Of a DNA stretch of 64,000 bases, positions 36,943 to 46,200 are shown piece after piece. Both the position numbers and the translations under genes were made by a program. This DNA is from Planctomycetota bacterium (GTDB taxonomy: Bacteria; Planctomycetota; Phycisphaerae; Sedimentisphaerales; Anaerohalosphaeraceae), in contig VRUI01000004.1 of the NCBI GenBank assembly GCA_019456225.1, positions 47,049 through 111,048 on the forward strand, written 5' to 3'. How positions within the stretch are numbered: position 1 is the first letter of the stretch; every line of letters begins with the position of its first letter. The notes beneath the pieces were generated by a model. The model made no database searches. It was not told the DNA's origin and saw only the letters and a list, made by a program, of their open reading frames with translations.

Positions 36943-37074
36943 CTAAGGTTCGATGGCTTTGGGTGCTGGCAGGATAGCCAGGTCGATCTTTGAGTAGTTG
37001 CCCCGCTCGAACAAAACGCCGATCCGACCGTCTGGGAGGACCGCTATGTCACTGTAGGCAGCTATTAGACCGGC
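36943..37074 (-). pseudogene. C-terminal fragment of a sialidase-like (BNR) gene
   Basis: The frame directly after the stop of the GH106-like gene (37075-37077) reads 'AGLIAAYSDIAVLPDGRIGV' and then 'LFERGNYSKIDLAILPAPKA', closing at 36943-36945. 'YSDIAVLPDGRIGVLFERG' is the standard end of exo-alpha-sialidase-family beta-propellers. It has no start of its own. It lies between the GH106-like stop and the IS66 end at 36940. A deletion joining two genes is the simplest explanation. Confidence 0.75.
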
Positions 37075-39345
37075 TTATTGGGGAACTTCAAGAAAGAACA
37101 CCGACTGGACCGGCCCAAGTTTCAGTCGCGCCAGTGTGCAGTGCATTCCGTTCTGCTTGACGTCGCTGCATTTCACGTCGGTTATGCTCCCATCGCCCGG
37201 GTTCCAGGATTGCAGCGTTAGCCTGCCGCGGAGGACAACATCCACCTCCACAGCTTCATCAGTAGAGTTAGCGAAGTAGAAGATATTTCGGTCACTCTTG
37301 ACCTTATGGATATAGGAGAGCATCCCGGCATGTTTCCCCTTCTTTGGAGGGCCGCTCCCACTTTGAGGCAGATGCTTGAAAAGAGGAGTTCCTGGGCCAA
37401 ACCGTACGTCGGGCACCGGCATTGCATCCTGTAACGCGGCAGCCAAGGCCGATCCATTATCGATCAGCGACGGGACAAAGTAAGACGCGCCGCCCGCCTC
37501 ATTGGCCTTCCTGGCATAACCCTTATCATTCACGGTAGTGGAGGGGAACATCGCTGCAATCACTTCGCGAACTTCGCGGTCGTGACCAAACTCGGCCGAT
37601 GAAGTCGGTAGTTGCGTCGTGGCAATCACCTTTCCCCCCGCGTCATAGAACGCTTTGATCTTCTGCAGATTGCTCCAATGTATCGCGGCTACGCTGGGAA
37701 TGATGATTACGCTGTAATCTTCGTAATTGGTCTTGTTTTCCAGGTGAAGCTTATCGCCGTCTATATAACATTTTCCGTCTAAGATTTCCGGATGAAGAAA
37801 TGTAAAGTCACGACGAATCTCGCCCGTAAGCAGATCACTTAACATATTGAGGTCTGTATCCTTAGGCATCCTGAGCCCGGGGTGTAGTCCGCCAACTTTA
37901 TCAAACTGTGCATACGCCTGCATAGTCGCAACCGGATAGAGGACGCTAATATCTGCAACATGACGGCCCCCTTGCAACAGCAGGCTTGAACGTGCCGCCC
38001 AATTATTGTAGTGAGCAAGGACGGGGCCGATTTCTTCGGAAAAATGTGAGATCAGCGGCCGAAACCATACCCTTTCGGGGTCATACCACATACTGCACGG
38101 CAAAAAGAAATTTCCTCCACGTGCAAAAAGTTCCATGCCCGAACGATACAGCATCGTCTTATCAAATGGGTGGTAATTTCCATAAATTTCTACAGCTGTA
38201 ATCGGACGGTCATAGCTGTAAGAAGCCGAGCTGGTCATCTTGAATCCCGGCCGTCCATGCCCGTAGTAATGGATCGAATCGATCATCGGGATGTCGCAGT
38301 GGCGATAGAATTTGATGTGATCGGCAGCCAGGAATGTCGGCTGCGGGTGATATTGTCCCATTCCATGGCCAGTACTACCTATGCCATGAGCGGAACACCA
38401 TTCGTTAACCTTACGTGGATAGCCTTCGGCCAGGAGTTCAGCACGGAAATCAAGGAGGGCAACTCGTGCCGCGGTTGTATCAGGGCCAATGTCATACCAC
38501 AACGCCGGATAAAGACTTACGGGATTATATCCATGTTGTTTCTGGAAATATTCGTTGAATATTGGCGTCCAAACTCGCCCGTCGAATTCTCTTACATTGA
38601 TATCATCGAAAAAATTCATAGTTATAGTCGAGCCAAAGTACTTCGAGAATCGCTTGTAATACTGGTCATAGGTCAGCGTGCAGAACCGGGCTACCGAGAC
38701 GGGATTAAGGTAATCGACACGGTCACCGGCATTGACGCAGCTAAAGAGCATCAGTTTCCACTTCCCGGCCGGAACGCGCCAGGCAATCCTTCCGTCTTTG
38801 ACCAAATCGCTGATGTCCCGTCGCTGAAAGGTCTGAAGATTCATCGCCACAGCTCCCATGAAAACGCCTTTAGGGATGGTCTCGGTCCAATCCTTTGGCC
38901 CCTCGACATCTACCTCTTTCTTGTCAAGACGGTGTGCAACATCATTGGGAAATTGCTCTTTCATCTGCCCGCCAGCCGAGCCGCTGGGGAAATCAATATC
39001 ATCGTAAAAGATAACGCTCATCCCAAGCTCTTTGCTGGTTTTCAAAATATCATTGTACCTGGCAAAGTAGTCTTCGGTTAAATATTTGGGTTCTGTGTGG
39101 CTTACCGGCAAGACAGCGACACCAGAAAAACCACTTTTGTCACGCGAAGCCTTGATCTGAGAGACGATTTCTTTTGTCGTAAGCTTGCCATTCAATGACC
39201 AAAGCGGAATAGTTTTATACTTAAGCGGAGGCTCCTTAAAGTCATGCTCAATATCTGCAGCACATAAACTTGACGGAAACAAAAACTGCCCGCATAAGAT
39301 AACTGACATAAAACTCAATACTAAACATCTAGGTGTAATAAGCAC
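37075..39345 (-). CDS. Secreted GH106-like glycoside hydrolase (copy 1)
   Basis: This 756-residue protein starts at GTG 39345 with AAGGAG 7 bases upstream; a signal peptide covers ~1-29. The N-terminal half looks like a TIM-barrel of the GH106 alpha-L-rhamnosidase type: 'TIPLWSLNGKLTTKEIVSQI' near 46, 'SGFSGVAVLPVSHTEPKYLT', and 'LGMSVIFYDDIDFPSGSAGG'. The C-terminal half includes a Rossmann-like segment ('YSVIIIPSVAAIHWS') and a beta-sandwich ending 'GPVQSVFFLEVP'. GH106 enzymes release alpha-L-rhamnose; the exact substrate here is inferred. A close paralogue lies immediately upstream (39654-41933). The gene is followed by a truncated sialidase tail and an IS66 end. Confidence 0.75.
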   Translation of the reverse strand: MLITPRCLVLSFMSVILCGQFLFPSSLCAADIEHDFKEPPLKYKTIPLWSLNGKLTTKEIVSQIKASRDKSGFSGVAVLPVSHTEPKYLTEDYFARYNDILKTSKELGMSVIFYDDIDFPSGSAGGQMKEQFPNDVAHRLDKKEVDVEGPKDWTETIPKGVFMGAVAMNLQTFQRRDISDLVKDGRIAWRVPAGKWKLMLFSCVNAGDRVDYLNPVSVARFCTLTYDQYYKRFSKYFGSTITMNFFDDINVREFDGRVWTPIFNEYFQKQHGYNPVSLYPALWYDIGPDTTAARVALLDFRAELLAEGYPRKVNEWCSAHGIGSTGHGMGQYHPQPTFLAADHIKFYRHCDIPMIDSIHYYGHGRPGFKMTSSASYSYDRPITAVEIYGNYHPFDKTMLYRSGMELFARGGNFFLPCSMWYDPERVWFRPLISHFSEEIGPVLAHYNNWAARSSLLLQGGRHVADISVLYPVATMQAYAQFDKVGGLHPGLRMPKDTDLNMLSDLLTGEIRRDFTFLHPEILDGKCYIDGDKLHLENKTNYEDYSVIIIPSVAAIHWSNLQKIKAFYDAGGKVIATTQLPTSSAEFGHDREVREVIAAMFPSTTVNDKGYARKANEAGGASYFVPSLIDNGSALAAALQDAMPVPDVRFGPGTPLFKHLPQSGSGPPKKGKHAGMLSYIHKVKSDRNIFYFANSTDEAVEVDVVLRGRLTLQSWNPGDGSITDVKCSDVKQNGMHCTLARLKLGPVQSVFFLEVPQ

Positions 39346-39653
39346 AATCTAACTCCTTACTTGTATGTTTCAGGAAATGAATAAGTTGCTGTTGGCGTCA
39401 TGCCAAAAGTCCTAAAACTCCCATGTTGATTTAACAATCCTGATTAAGCTGACATTTGCATTTAACTGTTTACTGAATATTATTCTACCCTTTTCGATGC
39501 TAATAATTTCACTCAACTATTTTATTTCAGGTTTTTTTGGGAAAGCAAAGTAAGTTCTTGAGTTCGTGTGCGGTTCTAGCCCGACGCTTACGGGCGTGTT
39601 GCTTAATCCGAAATAAACACGAAATTTAATGTCAATTCTTTCCTAAGGGCAGT
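39346..39653. other. Gap between the two GH106-like paralogues
   Basis: 308 bp with no gene. It contains a short GCCCG / CGGGC inverted repeat near 39581-39597. No clear promoter was found. Confidence 0.5.
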
Positions 39654-41933
39654 TCATTTAGTCGTCTCAACAAAGAATATCGATTGGACCGGGTCAAGCT
39701 TGAGTCGCACCTGAGTACAGGGCTTTGCATTGTCAGTAATATTAATGCTTTTAATATTAGTAATGGTTCCATTTTCCGGGCGCCAGGATTGCAACGCTAG
39801 TTTACCCCGGAGCGTAACATCCATCTCCATACCTTTGTCCGTCGAGTTTGCAAAGAAATAGATATTGCGGCCGTCCTTGACCTTATGGATATAGGAGAGC
39901 ATTCCGGAATGTTTCCCTTTTTTAGGAGGACCACTTCCACTTTGAGGTAGATGTTTGAATTTCGGAGTTCCGGGGCCAAACTGCACGTCAGCTACGGGCA
40001 TTGCATCCTTTAATACCGCTGCCAGGGAAGCTCCATTATCGTTGAGCGACTCGACGAAGTAAGATACCCCTCCGGCGGCATTGGTTCTTTTGGTATAGGC
40101 CTGGTCATTGTACAAAGCGAGGTCGAACATTTCCCCGATAGTTTTTTTCACATCGCGGTCATGGCCAAACTCAGCTGATAAACCAGGTAAGCGAGTCGTA
40201 GCGATCACCTTTCCGCCAGCGTCATAAAATGCTTTGATTTTCTTCAAATTACTCCAGTGTATCGTTGATACACTTGGAATTATGATCACGCTGTAATCTT
40301 CATAATTAACCTTATTTTTCAGGTGAAGCTTATCGCCGTCTATATAACATTTTCCGTCTAAGATTTCCGGATGAAGGAATGTAAAGTCACGACGAATCTC
40401 GCCCGTGAGCAGATCGCTCAACTCGTTGAAATCAGTGTTCTTTGGCATCGTGAGCCCCGGATGCGGCCCGTCGACCTTGTCAAACCGGGCATACGCCTGC
40501 ATGGTTGCCACCGGATAGAGCACGCCAATATCGGCAACATGCCGCCCCCCTTGCAGCAGCAGGCTCGCACGTGCCGCCCAATCGTTGAACTTTGCAAGCT
40601 CCGGCCCGACCTCATCTGAAAAGTGGGAGATCAACGGCGGAATCCACACTTTCGTCGGATCGTACCACATACCGTGAGGCAACAGGAAATTGCCGCCGCG
40701 GGCAAAGAGTTCCATCCCTGACCGGTACAGCATCTTCTTAAGGAAGGGACGTCGATAGTTTCCATAGATTTCTACGGCGGTAAGGGGACGATCGTAGCTG
40801 TAAGAGGCCGAGCTGACCAGCTTGAATCCCGGCCGGCCATGTCCGTAGTAATGGATGGAATCGATCATCGGGATGTCGCAGTGGCGATAGAACTTGATGT
40901 GATCGCCGGCCAGGAATGAAGGTTGGGGGTGATATTGCCCCATGGCATGGCCTGTACTGCCAATGCCGTGCTTCGAGCACCACTCATTGACCTTGCGAGG
41001 AAAACCTTCCGTCATAAGTTCTGCCCGAAAGTCGTGGAGAGCAACTCGGGCCGCGGTCGTTTTCGGCCCAATGTCATACCACAGCGCGGGATAATACTCT
41101 ACAGGGCTGAATCCTTTTTGTGCCTTAAACTTCTTGTTGAAGTCCGGCGTCCAATTGCGATATTTTAACTCCCGGATGTTGATGTCATCAAAGAAGTTCA
41201 TGGTTATCGTCGAGCCAAAGTGGCTTGGAAATCGCTTGTAGTACTGGTCATAGGTCAACGTGCAGAATCTATCGACCGAATCGGGATTGAGGTAGTCCAC
41301 GTGTTTACCGTGGCGCACGCAGGTGAAAACCATAATCTTCCACTGGCCGGCAGGAACTTGCCACGCGAGGCTTCCGTCGGCAACGTGCTCGCTTATGTCG
41401 CGTCTCTCCAGACTTTGGGTATTCATGGCAACGGCGCCCATAAAGATACCCTCAGGCAACGCTTTCTTCCAGTCCTTGGGCCCTGTAACGTTTGATTCCG
41501 ATTTATCAAGACGCGAAGCGATATCGTCCGGGAACTTCGCTTTCATCCGACCACCCGCCGTGCCGCTGGGAAAATCAACATCATCGAAAAAGATAACGCT
41601 CATCCCAAGCTCTTTGCTGGTTTCCAGAATGTCACCGTATCGCGCGAAGTAGTCTTCCGTTAAATACTTTGGTTCGGTGTGCCTTACGGGCAACACGGCC
41701 ACCCCGGCAAATCCGCTGATGTCTCTCGCCGCCTTTAGTTGAGAAGCTATTTCTTCTCTTGTAAGCTTGCCATTGAGCTGCCAGAGCGGAATGGTCTTTA
41801 ACGCCAGAGGCGGATCCTTGAAGTCCTTCTTCCACATGGCAAGCTCATCTGCCGGAGCTGGTATCGCCAAACCCAGCGCCGCTATTACACAGCAAGCACA
41901 GACAACCCATTTCCTGTCGTTTGATTCGTACAT
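39654..41933 (-). CDS. Secreted GH106-like glycoside hydrolase (copy 2)
   Basis: This 759-residue tandem paralogue of the protein at 37075-39345 has the same order of blocks ('TIPLWQLNGKLTREEIASQL', 'LGMSVIFFDDVDFPSGTAGG', 'YYGHGRPGFK'). Most of the protein is roughly three-quarters identical by eye. A signal peptide is present at the N-terminus. The ATG at 41933 follows AGGG and lies 5 bp after the stop of the FGE-like gene, so it is the last gene of a tight three-gene unit (43204-47553, 41939-43162, 39654-41933). The likely activity is alpha-L-rhamnosidase or a related exo-enzyme. A long DNA stretch near 40320-40410 is almost identical to copy 1, unlike the flanks. Confidence 0.75.
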   Translation of the reverse strand: MYESNDRKWVVCACCVIAALGLAIPAPADELAMWKKDFKDPPLALKTIPLWQLNGKLTREEIASQLKAARDISGFAGVAVLPVRHTEPKYLTEDYFARYGDILETSKELGMSVIFFDDVDFPSGTAGGRMKAKFPDDIASRLDKSESNVTGPKDWKKALPEGIFMGAVAMNTQSLERRDISEHVADGSLAWQVPAGQWKIMVFTCVRHGKHVDYLNPDSVDRFCTLTYDQYYKRFPSHFGSTITMNFFDDINIRELKYRNWTPDFNKKFKAQKGFSPVEYYPALWYDIGPKTTAARVALHDFRAELMTEGFPRKVNEWCSKHGIGSTGHAMGQYHPQPSFLAGDHIKFYRHCDIPMIDSIHYYGHGRPGFKLVSSASYSYDRPLTAVEIYGNYRRPFLKKMLYRSGMELFARGGNFLLPHGMWYDPTKVWIPPLISHFSDEVGPELAKFNDWAARASLLLQGGRHVADIGVLYPVATMQAYARFDKVDGPHPGLTMPKNTDFNELSDLLTGEIRRDFTFLHPEILDGKCYIDGDKLHLKNKVNYEDYSVIIIPSVSTIHWSNLKKIKAFYDAGGKVIATTRLPGLSAEFGHDRDVKKTIGEMFDLALYNDQAYTKRTNAAGGVSYFVESLNDNGASLAAVLKDAMPVADVQFGPGTPKFKHLPQSGSGPPKKGKHSGMLSYIHKVKDGRNIYFFANSTDKGMEMDVTLRGKLALQSWRPENGTITNIKSINITDNAKPCTQVRLKLDPVQSIFFVETTK

Positions 41934-41938
41934 AATCC

Positions 41939-43162
41939 CTAATCCTCTTTTTCCTTGTCGGCCACTTCCGGAATGGGCACATCCATCTCCGGTGCCAGCA
42001 CTACTCTGAACCCGACTGTCATGTTGAAGTCGAAATCAAATGGAATGCTGTTTCTCGATGCACTTCTTAATGTCCTGAAATGAAGGAATTCATCCAGCTT
42101 GTCTTCGATCTTTTCTTCTGGTTTTAGACGGGGATTGAATAATTGATAAGATCCGCCTCGTGTAACTTTCTCGTCTATATACACATCCTGGCCAGGCTGA
42201 TTTTTGAGATTTACAGGGTCGGCCGTATCGCCCGGTTTGTACGGAGCGTAGGTGTCGAGTGTCCATTCAGATACATTGCCGTGCATGTCAAATAGCCCAA
42301 AGTTGTTGGGCTTGCTGTCGCCGACCTTACCGGCCCCGCCTCCTGTCTGAGCAAATTCGTTAAGTTTCGTATCTTTCAGTTTGAGGAAGTCTTCAATTTT
42401 TGCATCGGTATTAAAACAACCAGTTGTGCCGGCTCTGCACGCATATTCCCATTCGGCTTCTGTTGGCAGACGATACTCATAGCCTTCTGGCAAACGGCCT
42501 GCTTGACGCTCGAAATCGGTAAGACGTTTGCAGTACTTGACTGCTGTAGCCCATGAAACACAATCCATGGGATTGTCCAGCAGCAATTCTATGCTGGGGT
42601 CGAGCCATTTTCCCCAGCCCAAATTCTTGCGGAAATGAAATGACGCACCGACATGAAGCGGCCCGCGACTAAACTTCCATCCTCTGAAATTATAATCCGG
42701 GATCGTCAGGTAATAAAACTGTCGTTGAGTAACTTCATACGTTCCCATGTAGAATGGCTTGGATATCGTGACATTACGCTGCATTTCATTCTCTGAGCGA
42801 TACTTTTCATCCTTTGGTGAACCCATAACAAATTGGCCAGCGGGAATGAGAGTCATCTTCATCGCGGTGATCGGCACGGTCCAGTCTGTGGCCTTGAGAG
42901 TTTTTAGCTCGCGAACCTGCGAAGCGTTTGCTTCCGGCATCTCAAAATAGAGTGGATGCTTTGGCTCAAGTTTACGCAGCTTGAAATCAGCATCGGCGAG
43001 TGAATCCTTAACTGTGGTTTCTTCACCAAGTTTGCTATTGCCGTAAATGGCTTCTGTCATCTCCAGGGCAAACAGCTGACCGGCAAGAACTCCTGCCAGC
43101 AATATAAACAGCACTGCACTGAATCGGCTTTTTTTGTTTAGATACATTCTTATGTTTTTCAT
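41939..43162 (-). CDS. Secreted FGE/SUMF1-like (formylglycine-generating-enzyme fold) protein
   Basis: This 407-residue protein uses the ATG at 43162, because a hydrophobic signal follows it (KKSRFSAVLFILLAGVLAG) and GAGA lies before it. A longer in-frame start at 43207 would overlap the upstream stop by four bases (ATGA). The SUMF1-type domain spans ~105-400: 'MTLIPAGQFVMGSPKDE', 'FYMGTYEVTQRQFYYLT', 'YRLPTEAEWEYACRAGTTG', 'NNFGLFDMHGNVSEWTLD', 'VTRGGSY' and 'VGFRVV'. The active-site Cys pair of true formylglycine-generating enzymes is not evident at the C-terminal end. It may be a secreted structural or binding variant rather than the sulfatase activator. It is coupled to the esterase-peptidase gene upstream and the GH106-like gene downstream. 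Confidence 0.8.
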   Translation of the reverse strand: MKNIRMYLNKKSRFSAVLFILLAGVLAGQLFALEMTEAIYGNSKLGEETTVKDSLADADFKLRKLEPKHPLYFEMPEANASQVRELKTLKATDWTVPITAMKMTLIPAGQFVMGSPKDEKYRSENEMQRNVTISKPFYMGTYEVTQRQFYYLTIPDYNFRGWKFSRGPLHVGASFHFRKNLGWGKWLDPSIELLLDNPMDCVSWATAVKYCKRLTDFERQAGRLPEGYEYRLPTEAEWEYACRAGTTGCFNTDAKIEDFLKLKDTKLNEFAQTGGGAGKVGDSKPNNFGLFDMHGNVSEWTLDTYAPYKPGDTADPVNLKNQPGQDVYIDEKVTRGGSYQLFNPRLKPEEKIEDKLDEFLHFRTLRSASRNSIPFDFDFNMTVGFRVVLAPEMDVPIPEVADKEKED

Positions 43163-43203
43163 TGTATTCTCTTTCTTATTCGATAGTGTGGTTAAACAGT
43201 TCA

Positions 43204-46200
43204 TCAATCCTCAATTGGCCCATGAGTTTGCAGGTACCACTGTTTTGCCGTTGGCTGAAGTTTGTCATACTCACCGCTTAGGATGCCTTCCTTGCTCCAT
43301 ATAACGCCTTGCTTATTACTAGGCAGAGGCATTATTATGTCGGAACTGGTGACCCATCCCTTTTCACTTTTGTTAAGCTCATTCTGTGCGGTAAGGATTT
43401 TAATATCTTCCCTTTTCGAGCCAAGCAGGTTGGGATAATAAGTCTGTTTCAAATATCTGAAATATGAGAGATTCCAGTGGAAACGATATAGGCCGCCACA
43501 CATCGAATCAATCGCCCTTGCTTCTTCTGGGAAATTCTTCATTATCCTTGGTTCAATCTCTCCCTTGAACTTTCTTATGATCTCAAGATGCCTCTTTTTG
43601 GCCTCTTCTGTCTTTCCTTCGGGAGTTTTCATTTCTGCTTCCATAGCTGGCAGTATCTCGTCAACCCACTTGACATAAACTTCATCTCGTCGCAATAACT
43701 GATACCATCGTTTACCAAGAGCATTCTTTGAATAAAGTTCTTTATAGTTTCTGCTATTATATCTGGTCATATAAAAGGTCGGTTCACCGGAACTGCCCAG
43801 CTTATAGAATTCATCAATATTGCCCGATGACTCCATAAACTTCTTTTGACGTTCTGGATCAAGCCTATATGCCAAAAGCTTAAACACATTATCGCCGACA
43901 ATTGGAGGAGCATCCAAAGTTGGTTTAGCCAGAGATTCGAACGAATCTCCCGGCCCGTTGTGCACCTTGGCGTAGATAACGACAGAGTCAAACATAGCTT
44001 CCAGCCTGTCCTTGCCATCGCGTGAACTTGCGATCAGATTCTCTCGGATTGCATCTGGCGGGAAAACATCACAACTTCGGAAACTGGTTTTTGCTTCGGC
44101 GATTTTTTCCTTATTCATCCATAACGCCGCTGTCTGGCCATCAAATTCTACTCTTAGACTTACAGGGACATTGCGAATCATTTTCTTGCTGCCCGTTAAT
44201 CTCACAACGGACTTGCCTTTAACGGTCGCATCAAGTTTCAACTTTCCATTTTTGGCAATTGCCAACTTCATGTAATTATCTTCATCGCAGCCAAAATCAA
44301 AAATTGTTCCAGCTTCCCTTGGCTCAACTATGAGTTTTGTTACGATAGTTGCCTCAGGTATATCCATCACAGCGTAATGAAGTGTGGCGTATTGGTCTTT
44401 GCCGTTAAATCGCAAACCAGCGGCGTGTTCATCTGAGCCGTCATCGTAAGCAACTACTGTCGGCTGTCCAAAAACATATCCGTTCAGGTTTGGATACGTT
44501 GGGATGTTGCGGTCTGAATATGCTTCTTTGTAACGATAGTAGTCTTGCAAACAGTTCTTGTCAGCATCCATCATTGCATAGTTGGCCCATAAGCCGTCTT
44601 CATTCCGTTTTGCTTCGCCAAATCTTGGTATCAACGGATTAGTGGCCATAAGGTCGGCTTTGATGTTAGTGACGACAGGGACGTGGTATCGAGTATACCC
44701 GCCAACAGCAGTTTTTCCATGAGCTACGGCATTTCCGTAAAGTTTAGCGTTATCCTTAACAACGGCGTTGCCCTTAACGATGGCAAAGCCTTCGATAGAA
44801 GCATTGTCCAGCACCTTCGCGTTGCCAAGAACCATTGCGTTTGGTCCGACGTAAGCGGTGTCAGCAACTGTCGCTGTCTTAGCGACCAGGCCGCCACCGT
44901 TTTTGTGCGGAACCAGTTTGGAGATATCGACAGAACCTGCACCGATAACTTTAGGACCAAACTCTTCGTCCAGTCGAGCCGGAGTTCCGACAGTAGCCTT
45001 TGACAACTTGACGCTCCATGGATATGTTGGCATGCGTTTGAGGAAATGACCGCCAGGCGTAAGCCCGTTAGTCTCCTTAAGTGCAGTCGGCGTCGCCGCT
45101 ACCGTAAGCCAGATCGACCGGTCGTCATCTTTTACAGGGAACTTAACAGATCCCTTGTTCCACAGATTCGAGTACCTTCGTTTGCCATCGGCATCAACAG
45201 CGATGATACATGCTCGCCAGTCACTGTGAATAGAGGCGTCATGCATTCCTCTAAAATCGACCGCAATTTCTTTGGCACCTTGTTCAGGGACTAATCTTAT
45301 TATGTTAAAGCCTTGAGCATAAGGAGCAAGGTCAGCTGGAGTTCTCCAGATATTTTTTTCTTTGTTAATAAGTTCCAGCACGTGTCTTGGAGGGCTGTAC
45401 CGCTTGTTTTGGAAGAGAGACTCTCTCTGAATATCGAAAGTCGCTGTTCTTGCGGCATATTCGCCGAACAGATCGCCAAACTCTTCGACGGGTTTGTTGA
45501 CCATGTCCTTATCAGCATATTCTGTAAGCTTCTGCCGTTTGAAAAGTTCTGCGATAAGATGCATTGAAGAGTTCGCTGATACCTGCGTTTTTTTATTATA
45601 TACAGGAAGCCTCGTAAACCACAGATAGCCAAGGCTTGGGTCCTCGCCGGCAGCCATGTAGAAGTATGAAAAACCATAGCGGTTGCCAGAAGAGAACAGA
45701 TGCTGATGTGGCGTTACAAGTTCGGGGCCACCCGTTCCGGCGACATACGCAACATCTCTAAGAGAATCTGCCCAGCTCTCGCCGCCGCCATGCCTTACCC
45801 CATTTAAGAACTGGCTCATGTGTCCCAACTCATGTGCCGCGATGCCCGTCGAGCCATTACCGATGTGGTTTCCGCCACCACCGCCCTTGGTGTTTTTACC
45901 ATCTATCGTCGGGCCACCGACAAACCACCAAAACTTTTTTCTAGGCTCTGGTGAGTTTATTTCCGGCATATAGAACCCGCCATAGTCAAAGATCCGCCAG
46001 TGTGCGTCATACCAGGCACAGGCTTTGTCCCTGACTTTTTTGCCGGCTTTTTTATCGCCCATTGCATTGATCCATGTCACCCAGTGCTTTGCGTTGCCCG
46101 GCTCAGGGTGTTCGCTTCCCGAGACGAGTACAACATAGTCCGACTCTGTAAAGAAGTGACTGTTCTTCACACCCGGCTCTGTCGGGTTCGGATATCTCTT

